A DNA stretch of 64,000 nt from Acorus gramineus (Eukaryota; Streptophyta; Magnoliopsida; Acorales; Acoraceae): contig CM060851.1 of the NCBI GenBank assembly GCA_030737835.1, forward strand, positions 4,244,615 to 4,308,614, in the 5' to 3' direction. Below, one piece after another: positions 31,771 through 46,590 of this stretch. Every line of letters starts with the position of its first letter. Position 1 is the first letter of the stretch. The position numbers and the translations under genes were made by a program. The notes beneath the pieces are model-generated. The model was given only the letters and a program-made list of their open reading frames with translations. It had not been told where the DNA came from and did no database searches.

Positions 31771-34700
31771 ATAGAGGTTGATATTTGTTTAAAGTCTTTA
31801 GGATGCAGAATCACCCAATTATATATTGCTTAAGTTTGTACAATTTTGATTATATGTACTCATTAGATTTATGTTTCAGTCTTTAGGATATACCATTAAT
31901 TTGAGTTCGGTGTTATTGAATATCCATTAGCGCGCATTAGTGATTATCACCCTCTATATATTATAGAATAATAGCTGGCCAAACTAAATTGTTTATCATG
32001 TTATATATCATTCTTTTTAGTTAAGTTGGTTGTTCAAAAATTGTCATGCATGCACGTTGTCTCGTTGAAATGCGTTTTGTTTTTTTTTTAATATAAAATA
32101 ATATACTTGTCAATTGTAAGTTTTCACTTTTCATGGGCTGAAATTAATGATCTATCTTGTGATCACAGTTACATATATCAAACAATGCTCGAAATGTTCG
32201 ACTTGCAAGAGAAGATAAACAGACTGCATTGTGTGACTTGCAAAACTTAATCACGTGTTTGCAATTACAAGTTGTCCCAGAGCCTTTCGGTGCCCCTTGT
32301 GTTAGAAGAGTTTTTTTTCTCTCTTTTGTAATCTCCATATATTAAGCCTCAACTCATGTTCAGATCCCTATTTTAGATTTACACTTGTCAGGGTGGCGCC
32401 ACATATGATGTGGTGGGGGTCAATTGACCGGCCCTATCACATTTTTTAAAAAAATTCAAATTATTACTGTCACCCTTTTAAATCATAGCAACCCAGCTCA
32501 CTAGATGATCCTACTCGACTCAGATTTTATATTTAAAATCCCTAAATAGTAAAAGTTAATATATTGAAAATTTAAAATCATTCATCTCCTTTCTTTGATG
32601 GTTTATTTTATATTAGTGTAAGTTGTTCTATTTTTAAAATAAAAATTTAAGTTTTTGATAAATATATAATAAGGATATAATTTTTGAAAATTATACAAAA
32701 TTTATTTTTTTAAATAACTCAATTTATAAAAATTCTTGGAACCGTCACTGACACTTGCACATATAATTAAAGAATGTCATATAGAAACTGTGTTTTGACA
32801 TAAACATTTTAGGATTGGAGGATATACATATATGATTCCATAATGTAAACTCATAAAAACATTTTTATGAATGTTTTGAATTTACGTACATCAAAGGTTA
32901 TTTCTAGTATACTGTATTTGGTTCAACTCAATAAATTTATAAACTTTTGAAGAAAAAGTTTGAAGCGCATTCCATAGTACCTTAAGCTTTCAACCATGGT
33001 CAATGGATTTTCTTGAATAGTGAATTGATAACAGAAAGATTTGGATTCAAGTTTTTATCATTTACCTAAAAAAAAAAAAAAAAAAAAGGCTTCCAATCAA
33101 CTCTGATCAAAACATGCAAGAAATAGTATAATGAAAATAATATAAAATAATGTACGTACAAAGAAGATTGAAAAAAAATGGAATAATGAAATGAATAAAG
33201 TCAGATGAATTATACACGATGAGAGTGGAATCAAATCAAAAGTCAGACATTTGGACGTTTAGAGCAGAACCGGCCCCATCATCAAATCACTTTGAATAAC
33301 TAAGCGTGAATTCCGGCTTGATTGTTGATGAGAATCTATTCTATATATTATAAATGAGAGTTGAATAAAAGAGGACTGCAGTTCCCTTGATCGTGTGTGT
33401 ATTGTCAACCACGTCGATCAAAATAAATTTGGAAAATTTAGTTTTCAAAAAAGTTAGGTCCTGTATTATATTATTATTATAAAAATAATATAATATATGC
33501 CCACTGAATTGTAATAAATAAGTGAATAAATGTGTCTAAAAAGACTGTAAATTAAAATAATTTGAGTGTATAACGCCCTCTTTTTAATCCTTGATTTATT
33601 TAGGTCTCTCAACCCTCAAGTTGAGGATTATAGTTTTTCCAAACATTTGTAGGTTATGCAAATCATACAGGGGTAAATAACATCGTATAATATTTAGGAA
33701 TACACATAGATGTATAATAATTTAAAAGGTTGATATAACAATGTATGTGTAAGAACGTGGATATATAACAGTATGTCAGTTAACGTGCAACATACAAAAA
33801 TTTTATAATAACAATTCAAATTACAATACTATATACCTTATTACAGATTCGATGAAGTATATATCTCGTTAGACAATGTATATATCTCGTTAAATTTTTT
33901 TTACACTTGTTAATAATGAGTTTATTCAATTCGAAATAGATCGATATACACTTTTTATTAAATCATATATTTCATTATGTGATGTTAACTATGTTTAAAA
34001 GAATGAAAATAGTTGACAAAAATGAAAACATGTGTGATCTAACATTTTTCGATATTATATGATTGTTACATGAATACAAATGAGTATCATATCGTACCAT
34101 AACTCAAATAAATATGAGGTAAGGCACATTTCTATACCCTCTAAGCTTCTAGATCCAGATCTTCTGCTTATTTTTCTTGTACTTTTAACTTGCTTGTTTT
34201 ATATGAGATTGCCACATCATCATACATAATATCACATGGTTGTAAACGAATCAATTGAAATTGATTTTTTTTTCATTCATATGCATTTTTAACCATCTGA
34301 TCTTAAATGTGGTGATGTAGTAACACCATAACGAAAGTTAAGTAATCTAACCCGCCTACTTTTCTCGGTCCAATCAGGTGACACCATGTGTCGTATTCTC
34401 CTTCGCTCAAATCCATGATTGGCTTATTCAAATCCATTATAACTCAATCCATGTTATTGTCATTGTTAACTTAAGAAAATCGTCCTTACTCCCTGCAATG
34501 GCTATAAATAGAGTCCATATATGTTGCGGTTGGGGTAGTCATACCGACAGTTTAGGCCCTTGGATTGGGCCCATGGGCGGGCCCAAAGTGAGACCCGAGT
34601 CCAGCCCATCAACGAACCGGTCAGGCTTACAGACATTTCTTCCCACACTAGACTAGTTATAAAGACACCATTAAAGAAACTAACAAAAAAAAAAAAAAAA

Positions 34701-37700
34701 AAATCTCAACCTATCGAGTGACACCCAAGTATAATAAGAATACTCCAGTTCAAATCCTTGCAAAAACAAACAAACAAACATCATTAGATGATGGAGGAGA
34801 AAAGAAAGACAAGTTGGTTGTAACTGAAGATGCTTTTACTGTACTGCTATTTGATATCCACTTGGCCTTTATATTGGATGACACTCCAATGCACGTGACA
34901 CGTGACACCTTCCCCTCATTTGTACGTTTTGGAGGAATAAAAAGAGACATATATTAATACCTGCATATATAAACGGAATATGAAATAATGAACTGGATGG
35001 GGGTCCATCGCCTTGAATGAGTTGTTTATGTTTTTCATAATATTAAATTCTAGAAATTAAAGACCAACCAACTCTGTTTTGTATACCAAAAATTTAAAAA
35101 ACTCTGTTTCATGAATATATTTCTAACTGTTTTTTCTTGAATTAAATGTTTTGATGTTAGGTCAAGAAAAAAAAGATGAGTAACTAAATTTATGGCAGAG
35201 TGACAACAAGTGAACCCAAGCTGATTTTGAACATGGGTATTTACACATTTAAAATGTCGGTTTTTATAATTTATGTGTTATGTATGACACATTATGACAA
35301 TATAATTGGATTATACATACTCTTTTATGCATGCTATTGTGAGGCAAAACTAAATTTTTTGAAAGAGAGTCAGTTTACACAGAAATCGTAATCTAGGAAA
35401 TTCATGAAAACATCTCTCATACCTCTCTGTTAAGTAATATTTCGTCAAACCATACAAAAAAATCTCCTCTTGTATGATTCGTGTGTGCGTTTTTATTTCT
35501 TCTTTACATTGAGTTGTGAAGCTATTTTTTAACATTCGTACGACCCGTTACTTCAGTTCTACACCTAAAAACATCTCATCCGTGCACACCAATTGTGGCT
35601 TAGTTAGACACACAAATACACTTTTAATTCATTGGATGCATGTCATATTACTCATATAATAGACGGCAAACAAATTAATTTCATTTAATTGAGATATATT
35701 TGTATGAACCCCTACGAGCATTTTGAATTGTAGATATGTTCTTAAGTTTTGAGAAATTCAATGTATACCTGAGTATACATAATTATACAATCCTTAAAAA
35801 TTTGGAGTACCAATGACAAGATTCCATGCGTGCATTAACACATGAAGAGATCGACATAATTCTTTTTACATGGTCAAGCATCATTTGAATCTTGATTATT
35901 CATTCTATTAATCATAAACACATGGTTTTCATTTTAATATATAGATCATTTATGCAACTAGATTTATGTACATGCGCAGGAAAGTGCATCAAAGTTTATA
36001 GAGAATAATTTGTATGGCCAACATCAATTAATTAATTAATTAATTAATCTTTACCTAAGAAGTGACATTAATTGTTTCATCCAACACGCAAGACGGCTAT
36101 TTAATTTATTTACATCTATAGCTTTATTTGAAAGCTATGTGTCACATGTGACTTCATCTCTTCTCACCTTGAGCAATTGCAAGCTTGACTCATCAAAGAA
36201 TGACTTAATTTTGGATGGATATAACATAATGGGTTTGGCAGGTAAGCAAGTTGGTTTTTATCATGACTTTGATTAATATGTGTCCCCCATGTTACATGGT
36301 TGTTTGGAGACACCTTTTATTTATTTATAAGAAAATAAGATAATCTTATTTGGCTACAATTGGAATGATGTCAACTACATGCAACATTGACATGTAACTG
36401 CTCCATTAATATCATTTACTGCAGCGTTTAAAGATTTATTTACTTCAGAAGACTTTGATTATTATAAACCCCCCACTTTCACATGTTCACCCACATCAAG
36501 AATCTAATTCTATCTCAAGTGAAACACATGATAACACTCTTTCCTGTTTAATTAAGTTGCGTTTGAAAATACATTTTAAAAAATAATTTTTAGCTTTATG
36601 CATAGTTTTTTAAAATCTAATGATGATGATTGGTTTTTAATTAATTTATGAATTATATTTGTTACTTATAAAAGCTGTTTCTATTGAAATAAATATAATT
36701 TTTGAAACATTTTTTTGTTATAATAATGACAACAACTTTTCAATTGATAAGTGAGTTAATTTAATAACCATTTTAACTTTTAAAAAAGCTAGACGCCTCA
36801 ATTTATTTTGTTGTTAAAAAGTGATAAAAGCATGATATTTATTTCTCCTTTCATCTCCCGGCCCCTAAACTAGAAATGTTGAGATGTATATATAAAATAT
36901 TGAAAGTACAAAAAAAAACTAAAAAAATAAATTTAAGGGTCAACTTTGCAATTGTACATTGACTGATATGACATATAAAATTGAAACTGGTAAAACAAAT
37001 TGACAATGAAAATAATGAAAATATTTGAAGTGTATAAATTATTAGAATATTATTTTTAAAATCAAGAAATGTGGATTTATGCAAGGATAATGTTACATCA
37101 AATCTATTTTTCACTTTAAATTTAGTCTACGAGTCTTTTGAATTTTTTAAAAGTAGTATACCTCATGTAATAAAGTATATGTTTTTATGAGGTATATATT
37201 TTTATAGAAAATGAAGTATATAAACAATGTGAATTGCATAAATGTATTTATTAAAAATGTGAAAATATTTATTGAAGCATATATTTCGTTAAAATGAGTG
37301 TAAGCCTAATAATTTTCTATCGATGCATGTAGGACTAAAAGTGAGATTGAAATAAAACTGTGCAACACTGATGAGATCAAATAACATGGACACATAATAT
37401 TTCAAAATTTAACATGTGAGATTTAAAAAAAATTTAAACTACGCATGCAGCAACAATCCGATTCATAGTCTCAAGAACATATATATATATATATATGTAC
37501 GTAACCTCCTGTTAAATTTTTTTTATTTTATCGTTAAATAACATAATATAAATAAGAAATCTAAAAATTGTAAAAAAAGGAAAAATACAAGTTAGTTCTA
37601 AATTTCAAAAAAAAATAAAAATAAATAAATTCATAGAAACTATTCAATTTTACAGCTAATAAACATAAATAAATAACATAAAGTCAAGTCAATGGCCCCC

Positions 37701-38550
37701 TGGAAATTAATATGACCATTTAGTACGGCATTAGTGTTGTTCCGGACACAAAATCTGACCCCTAACCATTTATTAATGGTGGTCCCCCCAAATCACGACC
37801 CGATCAAGCCCGACCCGTTAACTTAACATCTAATCAGACGGCCGAAATTTCTCGGAAATTTCCGTCACTGTTTCTAAGCCGTCCGATCTAATTCGCTCTG
37901 GAAGTTCATGAATTTCAACCTTCCCTCCGTCGTTCGTTTGATTTTTGAAAGCTCACAATTTAAATAATAAAAAAAACGTGGCGGCCTAAAATTCCTTATA
38001 GGGGTGTTTTGGTAATTTGACCATCCAGGGGAAATCCTCGTGAAGGCGTAGGTGTCACTTCAGATCCAAATCGCTGACGCCAAGTCAACGCAATCGTTGG
38101 ACACGTATCTTGAGCCGCCGAGGAAATGACCACGATACCCTCGCAACGGATTCGCGGACGCTTTAACCCCAACTCAATTCCCACCGTCCGATCCGTAGGT
38201 CCAAAGCAATCGGACAGCGTTGACGAATCCGATACGTTTCAAAATCCGAAACCGATTCGCTTTTCCGTTACGTTGGAGGGACCTCCCCTGTCATTACGCC
38301 GGTTCCTAAGGGCAAGTCCCGTAATTTCGCCCCACTCGACAACGCAGACCCCATGAGCCCCGGTTTTGCAGGCTGAAGCCGGGGACGTTCCGAGCGTTCT
38401 CAGCCGTAGATCTCCAAAACGTGAATCCCGATGCGGGTATCTCAGCCGTCCATCAGTTCATTTTGGGGAATATTTGCTTTGTTTTATCGAAATAATCGAA
38501 CCATACAATCCGATATTTTTGTGTGTACGAATTTGCCCCTGCTTTTCTTT
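31771..38550. other. Gene-free interval upstream of the IPC synthase gene
   Basis: No credible gene is seen in nearly 6.8 kb. About 32385-32430 (GGGTGGCGCCACATATGATG) looks like part of a common plant repeat. About 33835-34060 is an inverted copy and about 37095-37330 a direct copy of the AT-rich dispersed family. TTAA repeats lie at about 36028-36050 and TA repeats at about 37479-37496. The last 500 bp is less AT-rich and is probably the IPC synthase promoter. Confidence 0.5.
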
Positions 38551-38631
38551 TTAATCTCTGAAGTGTCTTTCGCCCTCTATTTCAACCGTCGTGTTGTAGA
38601 GAGAGAAAGTCTATATATATATTTGAGACAG

Positions 38632-38646
38632 AGAGAGAGAGAGAGT
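38632..38646. repeat. GA microsatellite in the IPC synthase leader
   Basis: A short (GA)n run lies within the probable 5' UTR, about 250 bp before the start codon. A second pyrimidine (CT) run lies just after exon 1 at about 38938-38955. Confidence 0.6.
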
Positions 38647-38835
38647 TCTGAGACCGCCATTGAAGCCCTAAATCGAAGCTTCGCTGTCTCTCTCTTTTTC
38701 GTCTCTTTCGATTGTTGAAGGTTTTCGGTTTCAAAGACGGATCTGATTGTGATTATATAAAGAGATCTGTTTCGGATCGGCGATTGCAGAGAGAGTGACA
38801 GAGAGAAGTTTGTTAGGGGGAAAATCGGAGGGGGG

Positions 38836-38882
38836 ATGTCGAAATCCACCGTCGTATTGTGATGTATTATGGCACTGGTTGA
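38836..38882 (+). promoter_or_regulatory. Two linked uORFs before the IPC synthase start
   Basis: uORF1 (38836-38862, 8 codons plus stop) and uORF2 (38862-38882, 6 codons plus stop) share the A of a TGATG overlap. A third upstream ATG at 38869 opens a frame running through the main start and, after splicing, into exon 3. All three are out of frame with the main ATG at 38894. They matter only if this leader is unspliced. Confidence 0.5.
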
Positions 38883-38893
38883 GCGATCGAGAG

Positions 38894-41800
38894 ATGACGT
38901 ACTACGTTGCTCGCGAGGGTTCCAAGGTTTGGTTTCTCTTTCTCTCTCTCTCTCTGTGGTTTTGAATTGGTGTTTATCGATCGATCTGAAGTGGATTCGT
39001 GTTGTATGAGAAGCTATGGAAGAGGGTTTTGGGGGAGACGAAAGTGGAGCTGCAGTTGCTGGGCGAGAAATGGAAGCTTTTGCTAGTCGGTGTAATTCTT
39101 CAGGTTGTTGACGCTAATCTTTTGTTTATTTTGGGGTTTTTAATTTGTTCTTTCGCTGATTTTAAATAAAATGATTATATTTTTTATTAGTGAGGGATTG
39201 ATTATTGTATGTCAATGGTTTTGTTGATCAATGGTTTTGAAAAAGTTGATTTTTTATAAAGAAAAATAGGTGCCTTTTTATATGATCACCATTTTTTTGC
39301 ATTTTTGTATTACGATAAATATAAATAGTTGGTTGACCTCATTTTGTTTACTGTTTTAATTTTTTTTGATAGGTTCATATGCTTTAGCAAATCATGTTCT
39401 TCAATGATATGTCGTTTTTCTTTGCTGCTAACTTATTATCCTTCTTTGAGATTCTAACATCATGGTTTTGGATAATTTTTCAGTACATCCATGGTTTGGC
39501 TGCTCGAGGAGTTCATTATCTACATAGACCTGGTCCAATTCTCCAGGATGTTGGGTTCATCCTCCTTCCAGTGAGCATTTTTGTTAAAAATTTTGACCTT
39601 TTTTGTGGTTGTATCGGTTGATGTTTTAATTTTTTTGTTTTTAAGCTTAGGTGACTCATGAACTCTCATTTATCTATCATGAATGTTGTATACTTATGCT
39701 GGTGTCATTGTAGGAACTTGGGAAAGAGAGAGCTTACATCAGTGAGACCGTATTCTCCTTTATGTTTTTCTCCTTTGTATTGGTATGCGACTTTTCAATT
39801 AAGTTCTGCTTTATTGCTTTGTCTTTTTTTTTTTAACCCTTTATTGACTTTATGTATTTTATTAATATAGTCGTTTCTTACCATTAGTGTCTATTACATT
39901 TTTGTTTTGTAACTGTTTTACTTTGCCAAAACAACTAGTTGCCTGAATGGTTTCTTACTTTTGTGATACCTGTCAAATATTCTGTATATCTTGGATTGAA
40001 AAGTGGTATTCGCTATTCCTGTTGTCTCTTTCTTTGATGATGTATACACTTAAATGATTTACCATGCAATGGTACATGCCACAATGGGAATCAGATGTGG
40101 GCATCTGAAACAACTTCCTGAGTCCCAGATATCACAGCATGTTGCAGTACATATATGTCACTCCAGTTAATTTTTCTTTGCATATGGATTTAACATGTAG
40201 AAAATGTTTAATAAGGAAACAGAAGCACTGGTTGCTGTCCATTGAGAAGTCATGTGGGCTTCTAATGCCAGAATAGCATGATAAGCTGTGGATATGACTA
40301 GGTCTTTTCTGTTATCAAGGTTAATTTTATGCATTTTACTATAGATATTCATATTCGTTCTCTGGGATTTTTTTTGAAGTACTGAGCAATTTGGATGTTA
40401 AAGACACATAGCATATCTATATTTATGCGTTGTTTCTCCTTATAAATGCCGAGTATGGTGTCTATATCTCCAGAAATGATGTTCTTGCCTATTTTTTAAT
40501 AATGCTTATTGCTCAACTGTTCAAATATCTTACCATTCTGATTTCATGCTTTTGGAATGCAGTGGACATTTCACCCATTCATTTATCAAAGCAAACGATT
40601 CTATACTGTTCTATTGTGGCGGAGGGTTCTGGCTTTTCTAGTTGTAAGTTCTCGTTCTCATATTACGTCTTCTGTTTTTGTTGAGTTTTTTTTTTATTTT
40701 TTTGGACTATACTTTTATTATATATTTCTGATTATTTATATTGAACTATTTTGTCAATATTACACAAATGCTCATTACTATGTTATATCTTTTGATTAGA
40801 ATTCAATTAAATTGCAAGTGTTAAAAGAGGAAATATCTTTCTTATAGTTTTTTTTTTCTTTATTAGTTTGATGCATTTTAGCTCTTTTCTTGTGGACCCA
40901 TTGGACTCCCATTTTTCTAGTGTGTCTTCTAATGTGATAAGTTTTGGTTGAAACAGCCATTCTGGCCTCCCCTGAAGCCATGGTATCTTTTCACTCATAC
41001 AGTAAATGTAGTAAAAATGGACAATTTCAGTGGACCAACTGATGTATCCTGTTCCCTCCAACTTTCAGTAACAGCATTACCATATTTGGAACATCCAAAA
41101 ATTTTTATGTGAAGTGACAATGATCTCAATGGATTTTAAGCAGTCAGGAGGATATGTACATTATGAACTGATCTGCTGGCTTACAGACCAGGAGTGGTGA
41201 AACCCAACGAGAATAATATAACATGATGTAAAAGTTTAAACCAAAACAGTGCTATTAATTGCAATTCCATACCATTTAATATTTTTTACACCATAACGAT
41301 TGGATGTACTGCTCAATTATAATATATAATACACACTGGGATATTATAATGAAATTTATTACTCGTCTATATAACCATTTTGAATTACATCCATTTCTTT
41401 GACAACCAGAATATTAATTTCATAATGTTGTCCTCAGGCTTCACAATTTCTCAGGATCATAACATTCTATTCTACCCAGCTTCCTGGTCCGAATTATCAC
41501 TGTCGAGAGGTACTATCTGACACCTTGGTTGTGATTTTCCTCTATATGGTTTTGTTGCATATTTTTGTTCAGAATGTTATTTCTTTGCCATGCTATCTAT
41601 TTTTATATAGAAAATCTGCAATCTACCTTAGTAGTAAGGCTAGTTCAGTTTGCATTTCTGTAATCTGAAAATCTCCTTGTACTTTGCAGGGGTCTAAACT
41701 TGCTAGATTGCCTCGTCCGGATAATATATTGGAAGTGCTCCTCCTCAACTGTAAGTGTCTTTTTTTTCTTTTTAAATCTTTGGATGTTGGCTTTCTACTC

Positions 41801-44784
41801 TACCGTGTCAGATCTGACATTTATTTGCCTGGTTGGCGTGCAGTTCCTCGTGGTGTAATATATGGCTGTGGTGATTTGATTTTTTCATCTCACATGATCT
41901 TTACCCTTGTTTTTGTGCTCACATATCAGAAGTATGGTTCAAGAAGGTATGCTCTCATTTAACGCAGTGTCTCCTTTTCCATTCATTTTGTTGATTGGTA
42001 TATGAATGGTTTACAAGATGATTATTTGTGGTCTTGTGGATGTTAATTCTCTGAATTTGTTTGGACTTCAAAAACTCAAAAAACAGTGGATTCAAGTGAC
42101 ATTATATGTAGAAAAAATATTTTGACTTTCATCAATACTTTTTTTTAATTTTTTTTTATGCATTTAAAATGGGAATTTGGGGAACAAATAGGATTTCTAT
42201 TATGTAATTCAGACCCATAAACTAATCTTTCGAATAAATAAATGTGGTAATCCAGTTTCCTTCCCTGCAAATACAGAACCCAGACACCCACAAGTGTGTT
42301 TATTATACTGTCTAGTATGTGCAGTCAAAATTGAAAAGAAAATTCTGGGTCGGACACTGTATTTTTGTTTCTGCTGAAACCTGGTTCTTGTTGGGCTTTA
42401 GAATTTTGGAATGGGGGGCTGCTGGTCTTTTCCCCTTTTACCCTGTTTGGTTGTAATGGTGTTCTTTGACGTATTTTCAGGTTCATTAAACAGGTTGCTT
42501 GGCTGATAGCTATTATTCAAAGCCTTCTGATTATAGCGTCTCGCAAGCATTATACGGTTGATGTTGTTGTTGCATGGTAAGAGAGTTTTTTTTTTTTCTT
42601 TCTTATGTCTTAGAAAATATGAAATCTTTGGTGGGGTTGCATTATTTGATACATCTCCAATTCCCCAGGTATACTGTAAATTTGATTGTATTTTTTGTGG
42701 ATAAAAAACTACCAGGTATGTTCCCCTTTTCAAACTTTTTAGATTTTATGTTATCTTATTATCATCATATTGATTTGGGCTTTTACTTCTAATGCAGAAA
42801 TGCCTGACAGAAGTACTGGAACATCACCACCCCTGCTGCCCATCAGTGCTAAAGATAAAGATAGCAAATCTAAAGAGGAACAGCTTAAGCTTCTGAATGG
42901 AAATTCTTTGGATACTTCTGATCGGGTACGATTTATCACTTGTGTTACTATCAATATACATATTATATATTATAAAATGTCCCAATGTGTTACATTAGGA
43001 GCTCAATTCTTATTCCTTTCTTTTGTATTCCTAAATTGTATGAAGCATGACAGGGAGCTGCAGTGTGAAACAGACTATGAGTGAAATGTCCATATTCTAA
43101 ATTTGTTAAGGGAATTTTTATGAGTACTAGCTGCAAGTTGTTGTTGGTTGATATTAAGGGTTACGGCTTGGATCAATGGTAAAGTGCTCAGGATAATAGG
43201 ACAAGATTATGGTTATGGGCCCTCAGAGCAGTCACTCTGTGTGAAGAAAAAAGGCAAAGATTAGGACTGTATATCTCCCCCCTTAACACCCTACTTTACA
43301 TGGGACCACTCTGGGTGATATTCTTTCATGTGGGAAGGTGGAAGCATTGACAACTCTCTTCTTTTGCCCTTTACACTTTATGACACAAAGAATGGCTGCA
43401 CACTGTCCGCACTTGGGGCTTAGTTTTCCCCCAGAGGTTAATTAGTTATCTAGGAGCAGCTTGGCTTGTTATCTAGGAATACCTAGGGCAAGTTCATTTG
43501 GAGGTTTATTATGTATTCATTCAGTAGATTTGGTTATATAGGTGGAATATAAATTTCTAATTAAACCCTGGGTGTTAACAAAAATGAAAAAGAATGGTGT
43601 GTATTATGGTGCTGTGTTCCAGTTCACCCTAGTGAGTGTGTTGTATTACCCATCTGTTGATTGTGGTTTGGTTTTGTGGTATAAGAGGCAAAGGTTTGAA
43701 TTATAAAAATTGAGGCTCATAAATGACTTCAATCAACGTTACATTGTTGTTCAGTTTAGTTGCAGTTGGGCCTGTTGAGATGTGTAGAGTGAAAGAAGGG
43801 TTGACATGAATTTTGCACTCTCCCAAGTTCCAAACCCTTAAAACCTGATGGATCCGTCCTTTTTCCTGGTGTGGTTTTGAACTGTCTTTTCTGTTTTTAG
43901 TTTTCTTGTAGGCAGCTAATCCACCAAACAAATCCTACCAGTTTAAAGTTCAAAGTAACACCTTACCAATGTTTCGAGTATGGGTGTCAGTCATGGTATT
44001 GGATGTGTTCTGATTACTTTTATCAGATGGAGTGATTTATGGGGGACTTCATTGCACTTCTGAGTTTTGACAGATAGCATTATTTAATGAAATATATGTC
44101 GCAGTCTGATATGGAACCGTTGAGTTTTAACTGGTTCTGCAGTCATAAAGATTTTCTACAGACGATGGGGATTTCCTTTCAGTGGGACAAAAAAAATATA
44201 AAAAATAAATAAATCAAGAAGTGGATGAAGAGACAATGCTTTAATGTTGAAATATGGTGTTTGACTTGCATAAATGACTGGAACCCTGCTAGTTAACCCC
44301 TTGGTGGACTGTTTGGACTGTGCTTATAAACTTGCACAGAATTTGATGGGAATTTATGGGCTTCATGCCATAGTTTGTCATTGATCATCCTTTGCATATT
44401 CTGCTTATAGCAGTACATTTAAGTTTCAATATTTACTGTTCATTAAACCTTGGGTCCGCCACCTGATAGGTTGGTGACCTGATAATCTGGTCCCCTGTCA
44501 TCAGGGCTCCCAGGCTCCATACAGTCATTAGATGCTGCTGAAATCCCCATGACTTAAACAGCCCAAACATATCTGTTTAGATCAATCTATTAATCTACTC
44601 AAATCATATCTGTTTAGATGTATTGATTCATGATTTCTCTTTCTTTCTTTCTTTTTTTTTTTAAAAAAAATTACCTGAAATCTATTTTCATGGATGCCAA
44701 CAGAGACCAAGAACACAAGTGAATGGAAAGCATCTAGAGGACTCTAATCCTGTCAATGGCGATGCGACCATGAATGGCACATAG
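38894..44784 (+). CDS. IPCS: Inositol phosphorylceramide synthase (phosphatidylinositol:ceramide inositolphosphotransferase), 12 exons
   Basis: The predicted protein is 315 residues, a multi-pass Golgi/TGN enzyme moving phosphoinositol from PI to ceramide. The active-site motifs of the sphingomyelin synthase family are present: [10 protein letters not shown] (His181) and [10 protein letters not shown] (His222, Asp226), giving the His-His-Asp triad. Other signatures are [33 protein letters not shown] and a soluble tail ending RPRTQVNGK...MNGT. Exons: 38894-38926, 39014-39103, 39484-39570, 39714-39782, 40563-40643, 41438-41509, 41690-41750, 41844-41946, 42481-42576, 42669-42715, 42798-42925, 44704-44784. 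All have GT/AG borders and the phases add to 948 bases. The sequence agrees closely with Arabidopsis IPCS1-3 as I remember them. The start gives the family's MT-Y-x-RE-x-SK N-terminus. The last intron is the longest (1.8 kb). Confidence 0.95.
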
Positions 44785-46195
44785 ACTACGTGAATGCAAA
44801 TGTAGTATCAGATGATCTCTGTGGTAGTGTGGTGTGGGGTTCACTCAGCACGATCACATACATTCTCATCACCATCCTCTCTATCAGTCGACATGGACTC
44901 TACAGACACAGCTTTGTTTTCTATCCGAGAGGGCGAGTGCTGTGGCCGGTAACAGTTTTGCTCAATTTCCATCTGTATTCATCTTCCATTCATTCCAAAC
45001 ATGTATCATGGGGACCCCCTCTTCCATTCTATTGCATTTTTCCACCTCAACAGGTTAGAAAAGCATATGTCTATCTCTTCATTTTTCAATTGTAGTTAGA
45101 CCGTCCCTCTCTCCACCGGGTGGAGAGCTCCAAAGGAGCCATTTCACAGTTTTCGTTTTGACCGCCGCATTCTGTATTCGATTCTATGGTTCTTCTTTGC
45201 TTTCAATATATATTAGTATTCTTGGAGAGAGTTGTGAATGCTATCTCGTGTTTGGTGTTTAATAAAAAATGATGAAATGAAACACATGAGGTTGTGTTGG
45301 GTAGGAGGGATCAGGAGGTATTGAGTGTTTTGTGTTTTGACTGGTCTTCATATTTGGAGCAACAGAAAGGTACGCACATGGCATGTAAGGCGCTTTGAAT
45401 GTTATTGAAAGATATAACATGGCTTTGGTTCATCTGTGCGCACATGCATCCCTGCAGGGACACATTATTTATCATCATTATCATAAATTGGCATGAGTCA
45501 CGTGTGGTGCACATGTTTTTTTTTTTTTTTTTTGTTATTATTATTGTTGTTGTTATTATTATTATTTTTGGGTATGGATTTGAATATGGGTCAAGACAGA
45601 TATTCCTTTATAATATTAGGACTCTTTTGCAATTTATTGAACGTCTGCAATTTTGGATCGTGAAGATCCCCGAGTAAAATGCCTTGGAGGATTGTGGTTT
45701 CAGGAGATGCAGATTCATATACTAGTAATAAATACAAATAAATAAATGTAGATTTATATCATTTTTTTTTATTTTGAATTTTGAATTAAGGGTATCATTG
45801 ACTGTTGACCCTTGGTGGTGACTTGTAGTGTTTTTTTTTTTTTGGCATCAAAGTAGAGATTGTTACTATCACTTTTATTAAGAGAGTGATTATAACTCTG
45901 AATTGAGGGTGAGAGGACAAAGTGAAAAGAAAAAAGTAAAGCAATCAAAATAAAATGTAACTTGAAAACAAAAACAAAGGAGTGATTGTGGTCCATGTAA
46001 ACAGGGTATCTACTGGACCACAAGCATCCGTCCCCCCTCAGAAGGCTACACTTCGGGCGCCTGTCACGAACCCATAGGAAAATGAATGTAGCCGTTGCTT
46101 TTCAAATGTTTTTCACGTAAACATGGGATGCATTAAAGATTGCATTGTTTCATATCCGTCAAATCAACCATGCTCTTGCCACCACCACGCAAACA

Positions 46196-46590
46196 CGGGA
46201 TGCATTTGCTTCCATTTCAAAGCTTTGGTATGAAAGCTGGGGTTTGGATTTAGTTAGACCTAGGTGCCATTTTTTATATTGAATCATTTGATACTCAAAC
46301 TACTAAATATCACATTTTTTCTCATGTGACAAAAAAAAAAAAAAACTACTACTAGATTCAATATCTGTATATATATATATATAACCTTAAAATGCATGAA
46401 ATATTGTGGCTTCACCATCTTTTCTCGGAATCTAAAGACATGGATTGGCCATGCATTTACTTCCATTTCAAAGCTTTGATTTGCAAAACACGTGATCATG
46501 AAAGGTAGGATTCAAATCCAGTCAGACTTAATTATCATCATTATCATTAATATCGAATCAGTACAATCTATGAATTGAACTACTCACTTT
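46196..46590 (+). repeat. Local direct duplication
   Basis: GCATTT(G/A)CTTCCATTTCAAAG and following blocks (ATTCAAATCCAGT-like, GAATCA, GAACTACT-like) occur in the same order at about 46200-46315 and 46453-46590. The copies are strongly diverged after the first 30 bases. Confidence 0.5.

Noticed and set aside
34378-34957. Frames near GGCCCA-rich DNA, considered as a possible gene start
   Set aside because: GGCCCA sites resemble plant promoter elements, but no coding exon follows on either strand.
42770-43084. 104-codon frame spanning IPCS exon 11 into its intron
   Set aside because: The GT donor at 42926 and the family sequence show that the coding part ends at 42925.
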